NCBI GenBank assembly: GCA_964425195.1
Contig: CAYRLG010000020.1
Location: 1 to 64,000 of the forward strand
Origin: Desulfamplus sp964425195
GTDB lineage: Bacteria; Desulfobacterota; Desulfobacteria; Desulfobacterales; Desulfobacteraceae
DNA: 64,000 nucleotides
Direction: 5' to 3'
This document shows, piece after piece, positions 8,320 through 16,545 of this stretch. Made by a program: the position numbers and the translations under genes. Below the pieces are notes generated by a model, which searched no databases, was not told the origin of the DNA, and saw only the letters and a list, made by a program, of their open reading frames with translations. Positions within the stretch are counted from its first letter, which is position 1; every line of letters starts with the position of its first letter.

Positions 8320-9978
8320 TCACATTCCCCAAACCGTTATGGTTTTATCTTTGTATTGCTCTGTTTTACAAAAAATCTTCTCTTCCCAAGTTTTAGTTCT
8401 GCTTCTATCAAAAATAACAAGATGCCCCTCACTCTGTCCGCATCTATCCATATATTTATAGGTCTGCTCAAGCCCATCTGATATAGTTTTTTCAAGGGAT
8501 TTATGCAAGATTTTAAGCTCAATAACCTCTTTTTGAACAGCTTTTGTTATTTGTTTTGGAGCCTTTTTTGCTTTATCTTGTTTAAATTCTTGATTTATCT
8601 CTTTTTGCCCCTTTTTCTCATAGTTCCAAACAACCATCAAATCTGTTCTGCCTCTTCCAAGCCCATACTCTCTTTCAATTCTTCCGCCTGAATTTATCAC
8701 CCTTTGCAAAAATGCCTGCATCAAAAGCTGTGGTCCCGCCTCTTTATATTGGAATCTCTCAATCCAGCTCTCTGAATTTTCTCTGAAGAACTCCTGAAAT
8801 GCTGATATTAATTTCGGCATATCCAACCTGCCGTTATCTTTGACATACCATGCGGTTTTATGATGAATGGTCTGCTGGGTGCCGAATGTAAGCTGTCTTG
8901 GTATTATTTCTGCGTAAATTGGATTTGAGATGTGAATCCCGCCATCTAACTTTGTAAGCCCTAAATCTCGGACATACCAAATATCGTCATCTAACAGATC
9001 ATAAGACTCTTCTCTTCCCTGTATAATCGGCTCAATAACTCTTTTTACCCTTTCCTCTTTTAACTTATCAGCCAACTGGTCAAGGTGGGTCTCCCGCCTT
9101 AAAATCAGAGCCTCTTTTGCATCAATGACCATATCTTCTGTAATGGGCATTTTCTCTAATATTTTATCTCTTTTTGCCTTTATCTCAAAACAGGTCTGAT
9201 ATGCCAACGCATTCACAAGCCATGGCTGACCTTGTGTGTAATTCCAGATAAGCTCTTTTGCCTTAACGTCAAATGGCTGGCCAGTCTCTTTTGTGTGCTC
9301 TTCAAGAAGCTCATAAACTTCTGATTGGCTGAAATCACCAAGTCTTAACGATACTGCTTTAATGTTAAATGCACTTCCGCCCGTGATAATTGATTTTTCT
9401 CTGTCTGAATGGATTCGATAATCTCTAACATCTCTTACCCCGCATAAAATTATTGATTGGGGAAAATTTTCTGGTCGTTTATCGTAACCAGCCCTTATTT
9501 GACGAAGAACTGAAATAAGAGTATCTCCAACCAATGAGTCGATTTCGTCTATGAATAGAATTATTGGTTTGTCGTTATTTTTACACCATTGCGACAACAT
9601 TTCGCTTAGAGAGCCGTCTGCACCCCACAAATCTATAATAGATTGCATATTATTAAGCGGAAAATCGTCATTTAAATAATCCCTTGCTCTTGAGGCTAAC
9701 GCACCAAGAATTGCCCTCATGCCCCTTGAAACATCTTCTCTTGCCCCTTGTGCAGCCTCTACATTTATATAAAGAGCTTTATAATTGGTGCTGCTGTTCA
9801 AATATTCCATCAAAGCAAGCAGACACGAAGTCTTGCCAGTCTGCCTTGGAGCATGAAGAACAAAGTATTTTTTTTGTTCAATTAACGATAAAATCTCTTC
9901 TAAATTGATTCTCTCAAGCGGGTTAAAGCAGTAGTGATCTTTTTCTCTTACTGGTCCTGCTGTGTTAAAATATCTCAT
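8320..9978 (-). CDS. AAA ATPase fused to PD-(D/E)XK nuclease-like domain
   Basis: A 552-residue protein with an N-terminal P-loop ATPase: Walker A HAPRQTGKTS at about residue 43, Walker B ILFIDEIDSL at about 140 and a sensor-like ILCGVRDVRD. The winged-helix-like middle resembles archaeal/AAA_14-type ATPases. The C-terminus has the PD-(D/E)XK pattern: GRGRTDLMVVW supplies the Asp and VIELKIL the E-x-K, with a charged Lys-rich insert between. Such genes occur in many copies in some genomes and behave like selfish or defence-associated genes, but no member has a settled role. AAAAGGAGA precedes the ATG. It lies opposite in strand to the aminotransferase and transporter and between the two copies of the direct repeat, so it looks newly inserted. 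Confidence 0.82.
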   Translation of the reverse strand: MRYFNTAGPVREKDHYCFNPLERINLEEILSLIEQKKYFVLHAPRQTGKTSCLLALMEYLNSSTNYKALYINVEAAQGAREDVSRGMRAILGALASRARDYLNDDFPLNNMQSIIDLWGADGSLSEMLSQWCKNNDKPIILFIDEIDSLVGDTLISVLRQIRAGYDKRPENFPQSIILCGVRDVRDYRIHSDREKSIITGGSAFNIKAVSLRLGDFSQSEVYELLEEHTKETGQPFDVKAKELIWNYTQGQPWLVNALAYQTCFEIKAKRDKILEKMPITEDMVIDAKEALILRRETHLDQLADKLKEERVKRVIEPIIQGREESYDLLDDDIWYVRDLGLTKLDGGIHISNPIYAEIIPRQLTFGTQQTIHHKTAWYVKDNGRLDMPKLISAFQEFFRENSESWIERFQYKEAGPQLLMQAFLQRVINSGGRIEREYGLGRGRTDLMVVWNYEKKGQKEINQEFKQDKAKKAPKQITKAVQKEVIELKILHKSLEKTISDGLEQTYKYMDRCGQSEGHLVIFDRSRTKTWEEKIFCKTEQYKDKTITVWGM

Positions 9979-10213
9979 GGCTCATCTCCTTTTGGACTTA
10001 TATTCTTATTTGGTAAGTTCCAAAGTAATCTAAAATCTTTTTTTAACTTTAATTAATAAGGCTCTTCAAGTCTTTTTAAAAATATCTCAGATATAAATGA
10101 AAAAAATTTAAGCTGTTGAAAAAAAAATTAAGCTGTAATATTTTAGTTATGCAATTATGATTAACAGACTACCCCCCCGCTTTACAAAATTATACAGTGG
10201 TTGCTATCTCATT
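9979..10213. other. non-coding segment between AAA gene and repeat copy
   Basis: An AT-rich segment with no credible gene. It holds a short direct repeat TTAAGCTGT (two copies about 20 bases apart near 10109-10137) and a run of seven C at about 10162-10168. It probably contains the AAA gene promoter (leftward) and the right junction of the inserted segment. Confidence 0.4.
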
Positions 10214-10312
10214 TGGCTTATGTTGATTTTGATGGTGCAAAAGCACTCACTGCAAGCGAAACAATTCCTCTTGATCAACCTCTTCCTGAAGATTTTGCAG
10301 AGTTGTGGTGCA
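10214..10312 (+). repeat. 99-bp exact direct repeat, right copy
   Basis: An exact copy of 7825-7923. The left boundary is abrupt: upstream of 10214 there is no similarity to the aminotransferase gene. Confidence 0.9.
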
Positions 10313-10362
10313 ACAACGTTATTAAAGCTATGAAACTTATTGTTGAATGGATAAAGAGCTAA
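10214..10362 (+). pseudogene. aminotransferase 3'-end fragment
   Basis: An in-frame leftover of the last ~49 codons of an aminotransferase equivalent to 6681-7979. It reads AYVDFDGAKALTASET near the start and ends CNNVIKAMKLIVEWIKS. No start codon or upstream domain remains. Its TAA (10360-10362) is one base before the ATG of the transporter at 10364, so it likely preserves the original translationally coupled junction between aminotransferase and transporter genes. Confidence 0.85.
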
Positions 10363-10363
10363 T

Positions 10364-12580
10364 ATGAAATTTAATAAATCAGAAAGGTTAGAAAAAAAGC
10401 CTGCTAAATTTGGCACATTTGGAGGAGTATTTACCCCAAGTGTATTGACGATTTTAGGCGTAATAATGTTTTTACGTTATGCCAATGTGGTTGGCTATGC
10501 AGGTCTGTGGGCTTCTATTGCTATCTTGTTCGCAGCAAAATCAATTACAACTATTACAACCCTTTCACTCTCCTCTATTGCTACCAATATGAGGGTAAAA
10601 GGGGGCGGGGCTTACTATCTTATCAGCAGAAGTCTTGGAGTTGAATCTGGAGGAGTTATTGCAATATTTTTTTATATAGCTCAATCTGTTGCTGTTACAA
10701 TGTATGTAATAGGTTTTACAGAAGCACTTTTTTCCGCATTTCCAGATATATCTCTATCTTTTCAAAACGTTGCAATGCTAACCAATATTGTGGTTTTTAT
10801 ATGTGTCTATATTGGTGCTGGCTGGACAATAAAGATTCAGTATGGGATTCTTGTTATTATTGTCCTATCAATAATATCTTTCTTGATTGGTGCTTGGGAG
10901 CACTCGTCAACAGGTATCTTGCGTGAAAATTTAACTCCTGCATGGACAGACCAATATTCATTTTTCACTGTATTTGCCCTGTTTTTTCCAGCAGTTACCG
11001 GCATCATGGCTGGAGTAAATATGTCTGGAGACCTTCGTGAACCAGCTCATTCAATTCCAATAGGAACTTTTGCAGCCATATTTTCTACTGCTGTTATCTA
11101 TTTGACTATCGCAATAGCTTTAGCTTTCAGCTCTCCAAGAGAAGCACTATTAAGCGACACATTTATTATTAAAGAGGTGGCATGGTCTGGCTCGCTTATT
11201 TATGCTGGAGTGATGTGTGCAACGCTATCATCAGCACTCGGCAGCATGATGGGTGCACCTCGTATTTTACAGGCATTTGCAAGGGATAATGTTTTCAAAC
11301 AGCTTAAACTTTTTGGACATGGAAGCGGACCTTCTAACGAACCCCGCAGAGCTACAATATTAACATTTATAATATCTCAATTAGGGCTTATGGCAGGTGA
11401 TCTCAATACTGTTGCACCTATCATTACCATGTTTTTTCTTATAACTTACGCTGCTATAAACCTATCTTGTTTTTATGAAGCTGTCTCCCGTAATCCAAGT
11501 TTCAGACCCACATTCCGTTTAAACCACTGGTCTTTATCTCTTATCGGCACTATTGCTTGTATTTCCGTTATGTTTCTTATCAATGCTCTATGGGCTTTGA
11601 TTGCAATGATACTTGCTTGGGGAGTATATATTTTAATAGCACGGGCTGAAATAATAGTTCAATGGGGCGATTTAGCAAGCGGTTTAGCTTTTCAGCAGGC
11701 AAGAAAAGCACTATTGAGGCTTGAAAAAGAGAGATACCACCCTAAAAACTGGAGACCATCAATAATGGCTTTAAGCGGCGGAGCATGGAATCGTCTGCAT
11801 CTTGTCAGATACGCCTGCCTTCTATCGTCAGATAGAGGCGTTGTCTCTCTTGTGCAGATCATTGCCGGCAATCTTGATAACCGCTTAGTTAGGCGTGTTG
11901 AGGCTGAAAAACTTATGCGTAAGTTTATACTTGAAGAGAGATTGTCAGCATTTCCAGTGGTTATTGTTGATGAAAATTTAGAAGAGGCATTGAAATCTCT
12001 TTTGCAATGTCATGGAATTGGCGGATTAAAACCAAATACACTTCTTATCGGCTGGAGCGGAAACCCTGAAAAAACATGTGCGTTTTTCTCAATTCTAAAC
12101 ACCGCCAAAAAGATGAATAAAAGCATTCTTGTTGTAAGGTGCTGTCAAGAGCAGGAGAAATGGGCTGTTCCAACAGGAAATATAAATATCTGGTGGAATA
12201 GTTCAAAAAATGGTCAGATGATGCTGCTTATGGCTTTTCTTTTGCACGGAAATAGAGAGTGGAGAGACTGCTCTCTGCGTATTTTGTATCCGGCAGCCCC
12301 AAAAGCAGATGTTAAAAATATCACCAAAGAGATGACAAATATGCTCTCTGAAGCACGGATTGAAGCAGAGCTTATTATAATTCCAACAGATGATCCGCTC
12401 TGTGCTGTCAGAGATAATATGGCTCAATCAGCAGTTCTATTTGTTGGGTTTGAGCCTGATTTTGAAACAGATAAAAATAATCTTGAATGTTTTATGCTTC
12501 CCTCTGTTAGCGAAGCTATGACTCTGCCAGGAGATATTATTTTAGTCTATAATGCTGGAGATATATGTCTAATAGCATGA
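10364..12580 (+). CDS. SLC12-type cation-chloride cotransporter / APC permease
   Basis: A 738-residue membrane protein. The first ~450 residues hold about 12 helices in the APC order, starting with the SLC12 signature GVFTPSVLTILGVIMFLRYANVVG. It also has KGGGAYYLISRSLG, SGDLREPAHSIPIGT and SALGSMMGAPRILQAFARD, all typical of Na-K-Cl cotransporter relatives. The last ~290 residues are a soluble cytoplasmic domain like the C-terminal half of SLC12 proteins. Bacterial relatives are annotated as amino acid or cation-chloride permeases; the substrate here is unknown. The ATG is one base after the stop of the aminotransferase fragment, which implies that an aminotransferase and this transporter formed one coupled operon. 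It is convergent with the kinase gene at 12699, with no hairpin in between. Confidence 0.85.
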   Translation: MKFNKSERLEKKPAKFGTFGGVFTPSVLTILGVIMFLRYANVVGYAGLWASIAILFAAKSITTITTLSLSSIATNMRVKGGGAYYLISRSLGVESGGVIAIFFYIAQSVAVTMYVIGFTEALFSAFPDISLSFQNVAMLTNIVVFICVYIGAGWTIKIQYGILVIIVLSIISFLIGAWEHSSTGILRENLTPAWTDQYSFFTVFALFFPAVTGIMAGVNMSGDLREPAHSIPIGTFAAIFSTAVIYLTIAIALAFSSPREALLSDTFIIKEVAWSGSLIYAGVMCATLSSALGSMMGAPRILQAFARDNVFKQLKLFGHGSGPSNEPRRATILTFIISQLGLMAGDLNTVAPIITMFFLITYAAINLSCFYEAVSRNPSFRPTFRLNHWSLSLIGTIACISVMFLINALWALIAMILAWGVYILIARAEIIVQWGDLASGLAFQQARKALLRLEKERYHPKNWRPSIMALSGGAWNRLHLVRYACLLSSDRGVVSLVQIIAGNLDNRLVRRVEAEKLMRKFILEERLSAFPVVIVDENLEEALKSLLQCHGIGGLKPNTLLIGWSGNPEKTCAFFSILNTAKKMNKSILVVRCCQEQEKWAVPTGNINIWWNSSKNGQMMLLMAFLLHGNREWRDCSLRILYPAAPKADVKNITKEMTNMLSEARIEAELIIIPTDDPLCAVRDNMAQSAVLFVGFEPDFETDKNNLECFMLPSVSEAMTLPGDIILVYNAGDICLIA

Positions 12581-12698
12581 TATGAATTTATGGGTGGTAA
12601 TTGCAAAATTGCTTTTATAATGTCCAACCTCTTTTACACTGCACAAAACTACTGATTATGGGAAATAACAAGACGTTTTTGTTGACTAAATTTCTTAT

Positions 12699-14285
12699 TC
12701 AACTGCATGGAAATTTTATAAAAAAAGTAGTTCCCTTCCCAACTTTACTTTTAACAGTTATCTCTCCTCCAAGTGCTTCAACTGCTCTGTGAACCATAGC
12801 AAGACCTAAACCTGTACCCTCTGGTCTGGTTGTAAAGTATGGATCAAAAATATGTTCAATCTCTTTTTCATCAATACCTTTACCTGTATCTGCAACCTCT
12901 ATCAAAATCTTATTATCTGAAACAGACCCTCCAGAAACTCTATCGTTATCTATTCTAACCACTTTAATAGTCAGTTTTCCATTTTGCTCCATTGCCTGCA
13001 CAGCGTTAAGATACAGATTTAACAAAATTTGATTTAGTCTGTCTGGATCTGTTATTATATTCTCTTGATTTAATTGATAATCAAATTCAATAGTAATATC
13101 TTTTTGACTCTTGTCGTACTCAATCAACTTAACTGAGTGTGTTATCAACTCTTTTATATTTATCTCTTTTGCCATAATAGGAAGTGGTTTTGCAAATTCA
13201 AGCAGTTGAGTAACTGCTCGATTTAACCGCTCTACTTCCTGAATCATTATATCTGCGACCTCCATATCATCTTTAACTTTGCTGTAACGCTCTTTAAAAT
13301 ATGTGGCAAAACCTTTAATAGAGCTTAAAGGATTTCTAATTTCATGGGCAACTCCAGCAGCAAGTTTTCCTACAGCAGCAAGTCTTCGGCTTCTTTCAAT
13401 CTCACTTTTAAGCTCAGAAATTGATGTCTTTGCAGACCTGTATCCTTGAAGGGCAAGAAGACCTACAATTCCAGTAGAACCTAAAACAAAAAACATAAAC
13501 CCCATTGCAATGACATGACGAAGATATTTAGCTTTTGCAATTTCAACTTCTGACATATCAAGAGCTGCAAAGATTATCTGATTTTGATCTTCTGTCACCA
13601 CATTACCGTGTTTAGGAGAAAAAAAGTGTATTCTAAACCAATCCATATTCCTATCACGTTCTCTCCCATTTTTTTTATCTAAATTATTAAAATCAGTATT
13701 ACACTCAATCCCGTCATCAAGAAGACAAAGCTGTCTGGCAATTGCTCCTGATCTGAAACGTCTATGTGCAGGGGTGAATTTTTTAAAGACTTGAAAAACT
13801 TTATGTCCATCTTCAGATTCAAGCTCTCTATGCCAAATAATAGGCTCCCCTTCACGCTTTAAACTCTTGATATCTGGCATATTTTCATACATCTCCCCTA
13901 CTTTTGCAGGTTCACTGTGTGCAAGTATATTGCCATCAATATCTGTTATCATCATATATTCAACTTCTGGCTGAAGGGCAGTTTCAGTAAGAAGACTTTG
14001 TACTCTTGATACTCCCCAACTCATAGTCATCATGCCGGTTCTTGTTCCAGCTTCAAATGCTCGTATTAAAAAAACTCCCTTTCCAGTCAACTTTTCCATT
14101 GTATGGAAATTTTGCTCCCTAATATTATCCATAGTTATAAAGACAAAAATAGGTACAAGAATTATTGCAACTCCAAAGATAACAAATGGAGAAAAACCCT
14201 GAAGTAAGCGGTTTTTGTCAAGTTTTTGCCTGTTTGCAGTTGTCTTACTACTATCCAATTTATCGCTTTTTTTAAATTTTTTCAT
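12699..14285 (-). CDS. membrane sensor histidine kinase, ZraS/HydH-like
   Basis: A 528-residue kinase. It has a first helix at about 32-52, a periplasmic sensor of about 200 residues that includes a PDC/Cache-like strand run (MMITDIDGNILAHSE), a second helix at about 257-280, a HisKA box GVAHEIRNPL with phospho-His about 314, and a HATPase domain with N, G1 (VADTGKGI) and G2 (GTGLGLAMV) boxes to the end. The periplasmic part carries a Cys pair in QLCLLDDGIECN. The protein lacks a receiver, so it needs a partner; the only nearby cognate type is the NtrC-family regulator at 4967-6355. The ATG has a weak upstream site (GGTG). It is divergent from the dehydrogenase at 14474 across 188 AT-rich bases in which I see no clear promoter. 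Confidence 0.88.
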   Translation of the reverse strand: MKKFKKSDKLDSSKTTANRQKLDKNRLLQGFSPFVIFGVAIILVPIFVFITMDNIREQNFHTMEKLTGKGVFLIRAFEAGTRTGMMTMSWGVSRVQSLLTETALQPEVEYMMITDIDGNILAHSEPAKVGEMYENMPDIKSLKREGEPIIWHRELESEDGHKVFQVFKKFTPAHRRFRSGAIARQLCLLDDGIECNTDFNNLDKKNGRERDRNMDWFRIHFFSPKHGNVVTEDQNQIIFAALDMSEVEIAKAKYLRHVIAMGFMFFVLGSTGIVGLLALQGYRSAKTSISELKSEIERSRRLAAVGKLAAGVAHEIRNPLSSIKGFATYFKERYSKVKDDMEVADIMIQEVERLNRAVTQLLEFAKPLPIMAKEINIKELITHSVKLIEYDKSQKDITIEFDYQLNQENIITDPDRLNQILLNLYLNAVQAMEQNGKLTIKVVRIDNDRVSGGSVSDNKILIEVADTGKGIDEKEIEHIFDPYFTTRPEGTGLGLAMVHRAVEALGGEITVKSKVGKGTTFFIKFPCS

Positions 14286-14473
14286 TGCACACCAATGTTT
14301 TGATTACACAGAAAACCTCTTATGTGATAAAGTCCACTTTTTTTAAATCACGGCTGGAATAACAGTGTAAAAGCCAGCAAAAGTAATTAATATTTAGTTT
14401 ATAATAATATCTATTACGCAAAACAAAAAGAGCGTTAAGCTAAAAAAATTAGAGCTAAAGAAAGAGTTGTAAA

Positions 14474-15514
14474 ATGTCTTATAAAATCGCAATAAATGGG
14501 TATGGAAGAATCGGCAGATCGATTTTACGTGCCTTGTATGAATCACACCATTATAGAGAACTTGAAGTTGTAGCTATAAATGAGCTATCTGATACAAAAA
14601 CTATTGCACACTTGACAAAATATGATACCACACATGGAAAATTTTCAGGGCAGATTGAGATATGCGGTAAAGATTTTTATGTGAACAACAACCATATTCG
14701 TCTAAGCCACGAAAAGGAGATCAAAAATCTTCCTTGGAGAGAGCTTGATGTTGATGTTGTGCTTGAGTGTACAGGCTCATTTACATCACGAAGAAAAGCT
14801 GAAGAGCATATAAAAAGTGGCACAAAAAAGGTTATATTTTCTCAGCCAGCAGAAGAAGATGTAGATGCTACAATTGTCTTTGGTATAAATGATCACCTAT
14901 TAAAAAAAGAACACACAATAATATCAAATGCCTCATGTACTACTAACTGCGGGATTCCAGTTCTTAAGGTGTTAAATGACGATATTGGGATTGAGTCTGG
15001 CATTATAACCACTATCCACTCTACAATGAATGACCAACCAGTAATTGATGCCTACCATCACCACGATTTAAGAAGAACCAGATGTGCTGGTCAATCAATA
15101 ATTCCTGTAGATACTGGACTTGCAAAGGGTATTGAGCGGATACTTCCTGAGCTGAAAGGAAGATTTCAAGCTGTCTCTATGAGAGTGCCAACCATCAATG
15201 TATCAGCTCTTGATATAACTCTTGTTGTATCAAGAGCTGTATCTGTTAAAGAGATAAACAATCTTTTAAAAGATGCAGCTTCAGGGGCTAAAGACTCCCC
15301 ACTTGAAGGAAGACTTTACGGAATACTTGGATATACAGAAGAGCCACTTGCATCATGCGATTTTAACCATGATTCAAGATCATCAATAGTTGATGGGAAC
15401 CAGACAAGGGTAAGTTGTGGAAACCACGTTAAAATACTTGCGTGGTTTGATAATGAGTGGGGATATGCAAACAGAATGCTTGATACTACAGCAGCATTAA
15501 TGAAGGTATCATAA
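14474..15514 (+). CDS. epd: erythrose-4-phosphate / glyceraldehyde-3-phosphate dehydrogenase
   Basis: A 346-residue member of the GAPDH family, with a Rossmann NAD motif INGYGRIGR and catalytic Cys about 155 in SNASCTTNC. Several stretches read like E. coli Epd rather than GapA: VVAINELSDTKTIAHLTKYD, LPWRELDVDVVLECTG, the HSTMNDQPVIDAYHH segment and CDFNHDSRSSIVDGNQTRVS. Epd oxidises erythrose-4-phosphate towards pyridoxal phosphate synthesis; GAPDH would be glycolytic. The Epd label rests on remembered similarity and the enzyme could have either activity. It stands alone between a divergent kinase and a convergent cyclase and ends at a strong hairpin at 15577-15606. A short AAAGAG precedes the ATG. 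Confidence 0.8.
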   Translation: MSYKIAINGYGRIGRSILRALYESHHYRELEVVAINELSDTKTIAHLTKYDTTHGKFSGQIEICGKDFYVNNNHIRLSHEKEIKNLPWRELDVDVVLECTGSFTSRRKAEEHIKSGTKKVIFSQPAEEDVDATIVFGINDHLLKKEHTIISNASCTTNCGIPVLKVLNDDIGIESGIITTIHSTMNDQPVIDAYHHHDLRRTRCAGQSIIPVDTGLAKGIERILPELKGRFQAVSMRVPTINVSALDITLVVSRAVSVKEINNLLKDAASGAKDSPLEGRLYGILGYTEEPLASCDFNHDSRSSIVDGNQTRVSCGNHVKILAWFDNEWGYANRMLDTTAALMKVS

Positions 15515-15576
15515 TAATGCTATAAATGGCTTTGAATCAAATAACAATTTTAATTTTTAGAGGTCACAATCCACCT

Positions 15577-15606
15577 AAATGTGCAGTATAATTTTACTGC
15601 ACATTT
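15577..15606. terminator. 12-bp stem-loop between convergent genes
   Basis: Arms AAATGTGCAGTA (15577-15588) and TACTGCACATTT (15595-15606) are perfect complements around a six-base loop. The hairpin sits between the ends of the dehydrogenase (plus) and the cyclase (minus), and A/T runs close the stem on both sides, so it can serve both directions. Confidence 0.7.
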
Positions 15607-15609
15607 GAG

Positions 15610-16539
15610 TTAGGTCAGCTCATTTGAACAATATGTAAGAAATTTATTTCTGCCACTCTCTTTTGCTCTATAAAGAGCCTGATCTGCCATTTTTATCAAC
15701 TCTTCTGCGGATCTATTTTCAGATGGGATAACTGTTGAAATCCCCTGACTTATACTTACATAGCTGTGGGTAGATGATGCACTATGGGGTATCTTGAGGT
15801 TAAGAATTGCATTTTGAAATTGGAGAGCAATGTTACAAGCTCCTTCTGAGTCTGTTTTGGGTAGAATACATCCAAACTCTTCGCCACCATAACGTGCCAA
15901 AATATCTATTTTACGCCTTATTGAGGCTTCAAGTGTTTTAGCAACTTTTATAAGACATAAATCTCCATCTTGATGTCCATAAGTATCATTATACAACTTA
16001 AAATGATCGATATCTATAAGAATAATAGAGAGCGGAGAGCTATCTCTGCACCCACAGTTCCATGAAATTGTCATATAGTCATTAAATCGACGACGGTTGG
16101 CTACGCCTGTTAATCCATCACGTAAAGAGAGATTTCTTAGTAACTCGCTCTTGTTTTTAAGATCAATATGAGTTCTTACTCTTGCCTGAACCACGATTGG
16201 TCTAAATGGTTTTGTAACATAATCAACTGCTCCTACCTCAAATCCTCTTATCTCATCATTAGCATCTGTTTTTGAAGTTATAAAAATTACTGGTATATCA
16301 TGAGTGTTTGGAGCTGCCTTTAACCTCTCACAAACTTCATAACCATCTATTCCCGGCATCATAATATCAAGCAGAATAAGATCAGGAGGATTATCAGACA
16401 TAGCTATCTCTAAGGCTCTCTCTCCGTTTGTTGCAACACGGATATTGTAATCAGATCGTAGCAGCTCGTTTAAAATCTTCACATTATAAGGCTCGTCATC
16501 TACAATAAGAAGTAACGACTTTTCACAGTTTCTATCCAA
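15610..16539 (-). CDS. response regulator diguanylate cyclase (REC-GGDEF, PleD/WspR type)
   Basis: A 309-residue protein. A receiver (acidic residues about 14-15, phospho-Asp about 58, TSK and VTKPF at the conserved Ser/Thr and Lys sites) is joined to a GGDEF domain whose active-site loop is GGEEF at about 218-222, a catalytically competent form. An RKID motif five residues before it matches the RxxD inhibitory site, so product inhibition is likely. It makes cyclic di-GMP from GTP in the cytoplasm when phosphorylated. The start is TTG, supported by GGAGG ten bases upstream, with no nearby ATG. It is the last gene of a three-gene operon behind the hybrid kinase (six-base gap), whose HPt domain is the obvious phosphate donor. 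Confidence 0.9.
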   Translation of the reverse strand: MDRNCEKSLLLIVDDEPYNVKILNELLRSDYNIRVATNGERALEIAMSDNPPDLILLDIMMPGIDGYEVCERLKAAPNTHDIPVIFITSKTDANDEIRGFEVGAVDYVTKPFRPIVVQARVRTHIDLKNKSELLRNLSLRDGLTGVANRRRFNDYMTISWNCGCRDSSPLSIILIDIDHFKLYNDTYGHQDGDLCLIKVAKTLEASIRRKIDILARYGGEEFGCILPKTDSEGACNIALQFQNAILNLKIPHSASSTHSYVSISQGISTVIPSENRSAEELIKMADQALYRAKESGRNKFLTYCSNELT

Positions 16540-16545
16540 TTATAT

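Noticed and set aside
10204..10416. 70-residue minus-strand open frame over the aminotransferase fragment
   Set aside because: It reads the repeat and the transporter start backwards; the same antisense frame occurs in the left copy, as expected from duplicated DNA.
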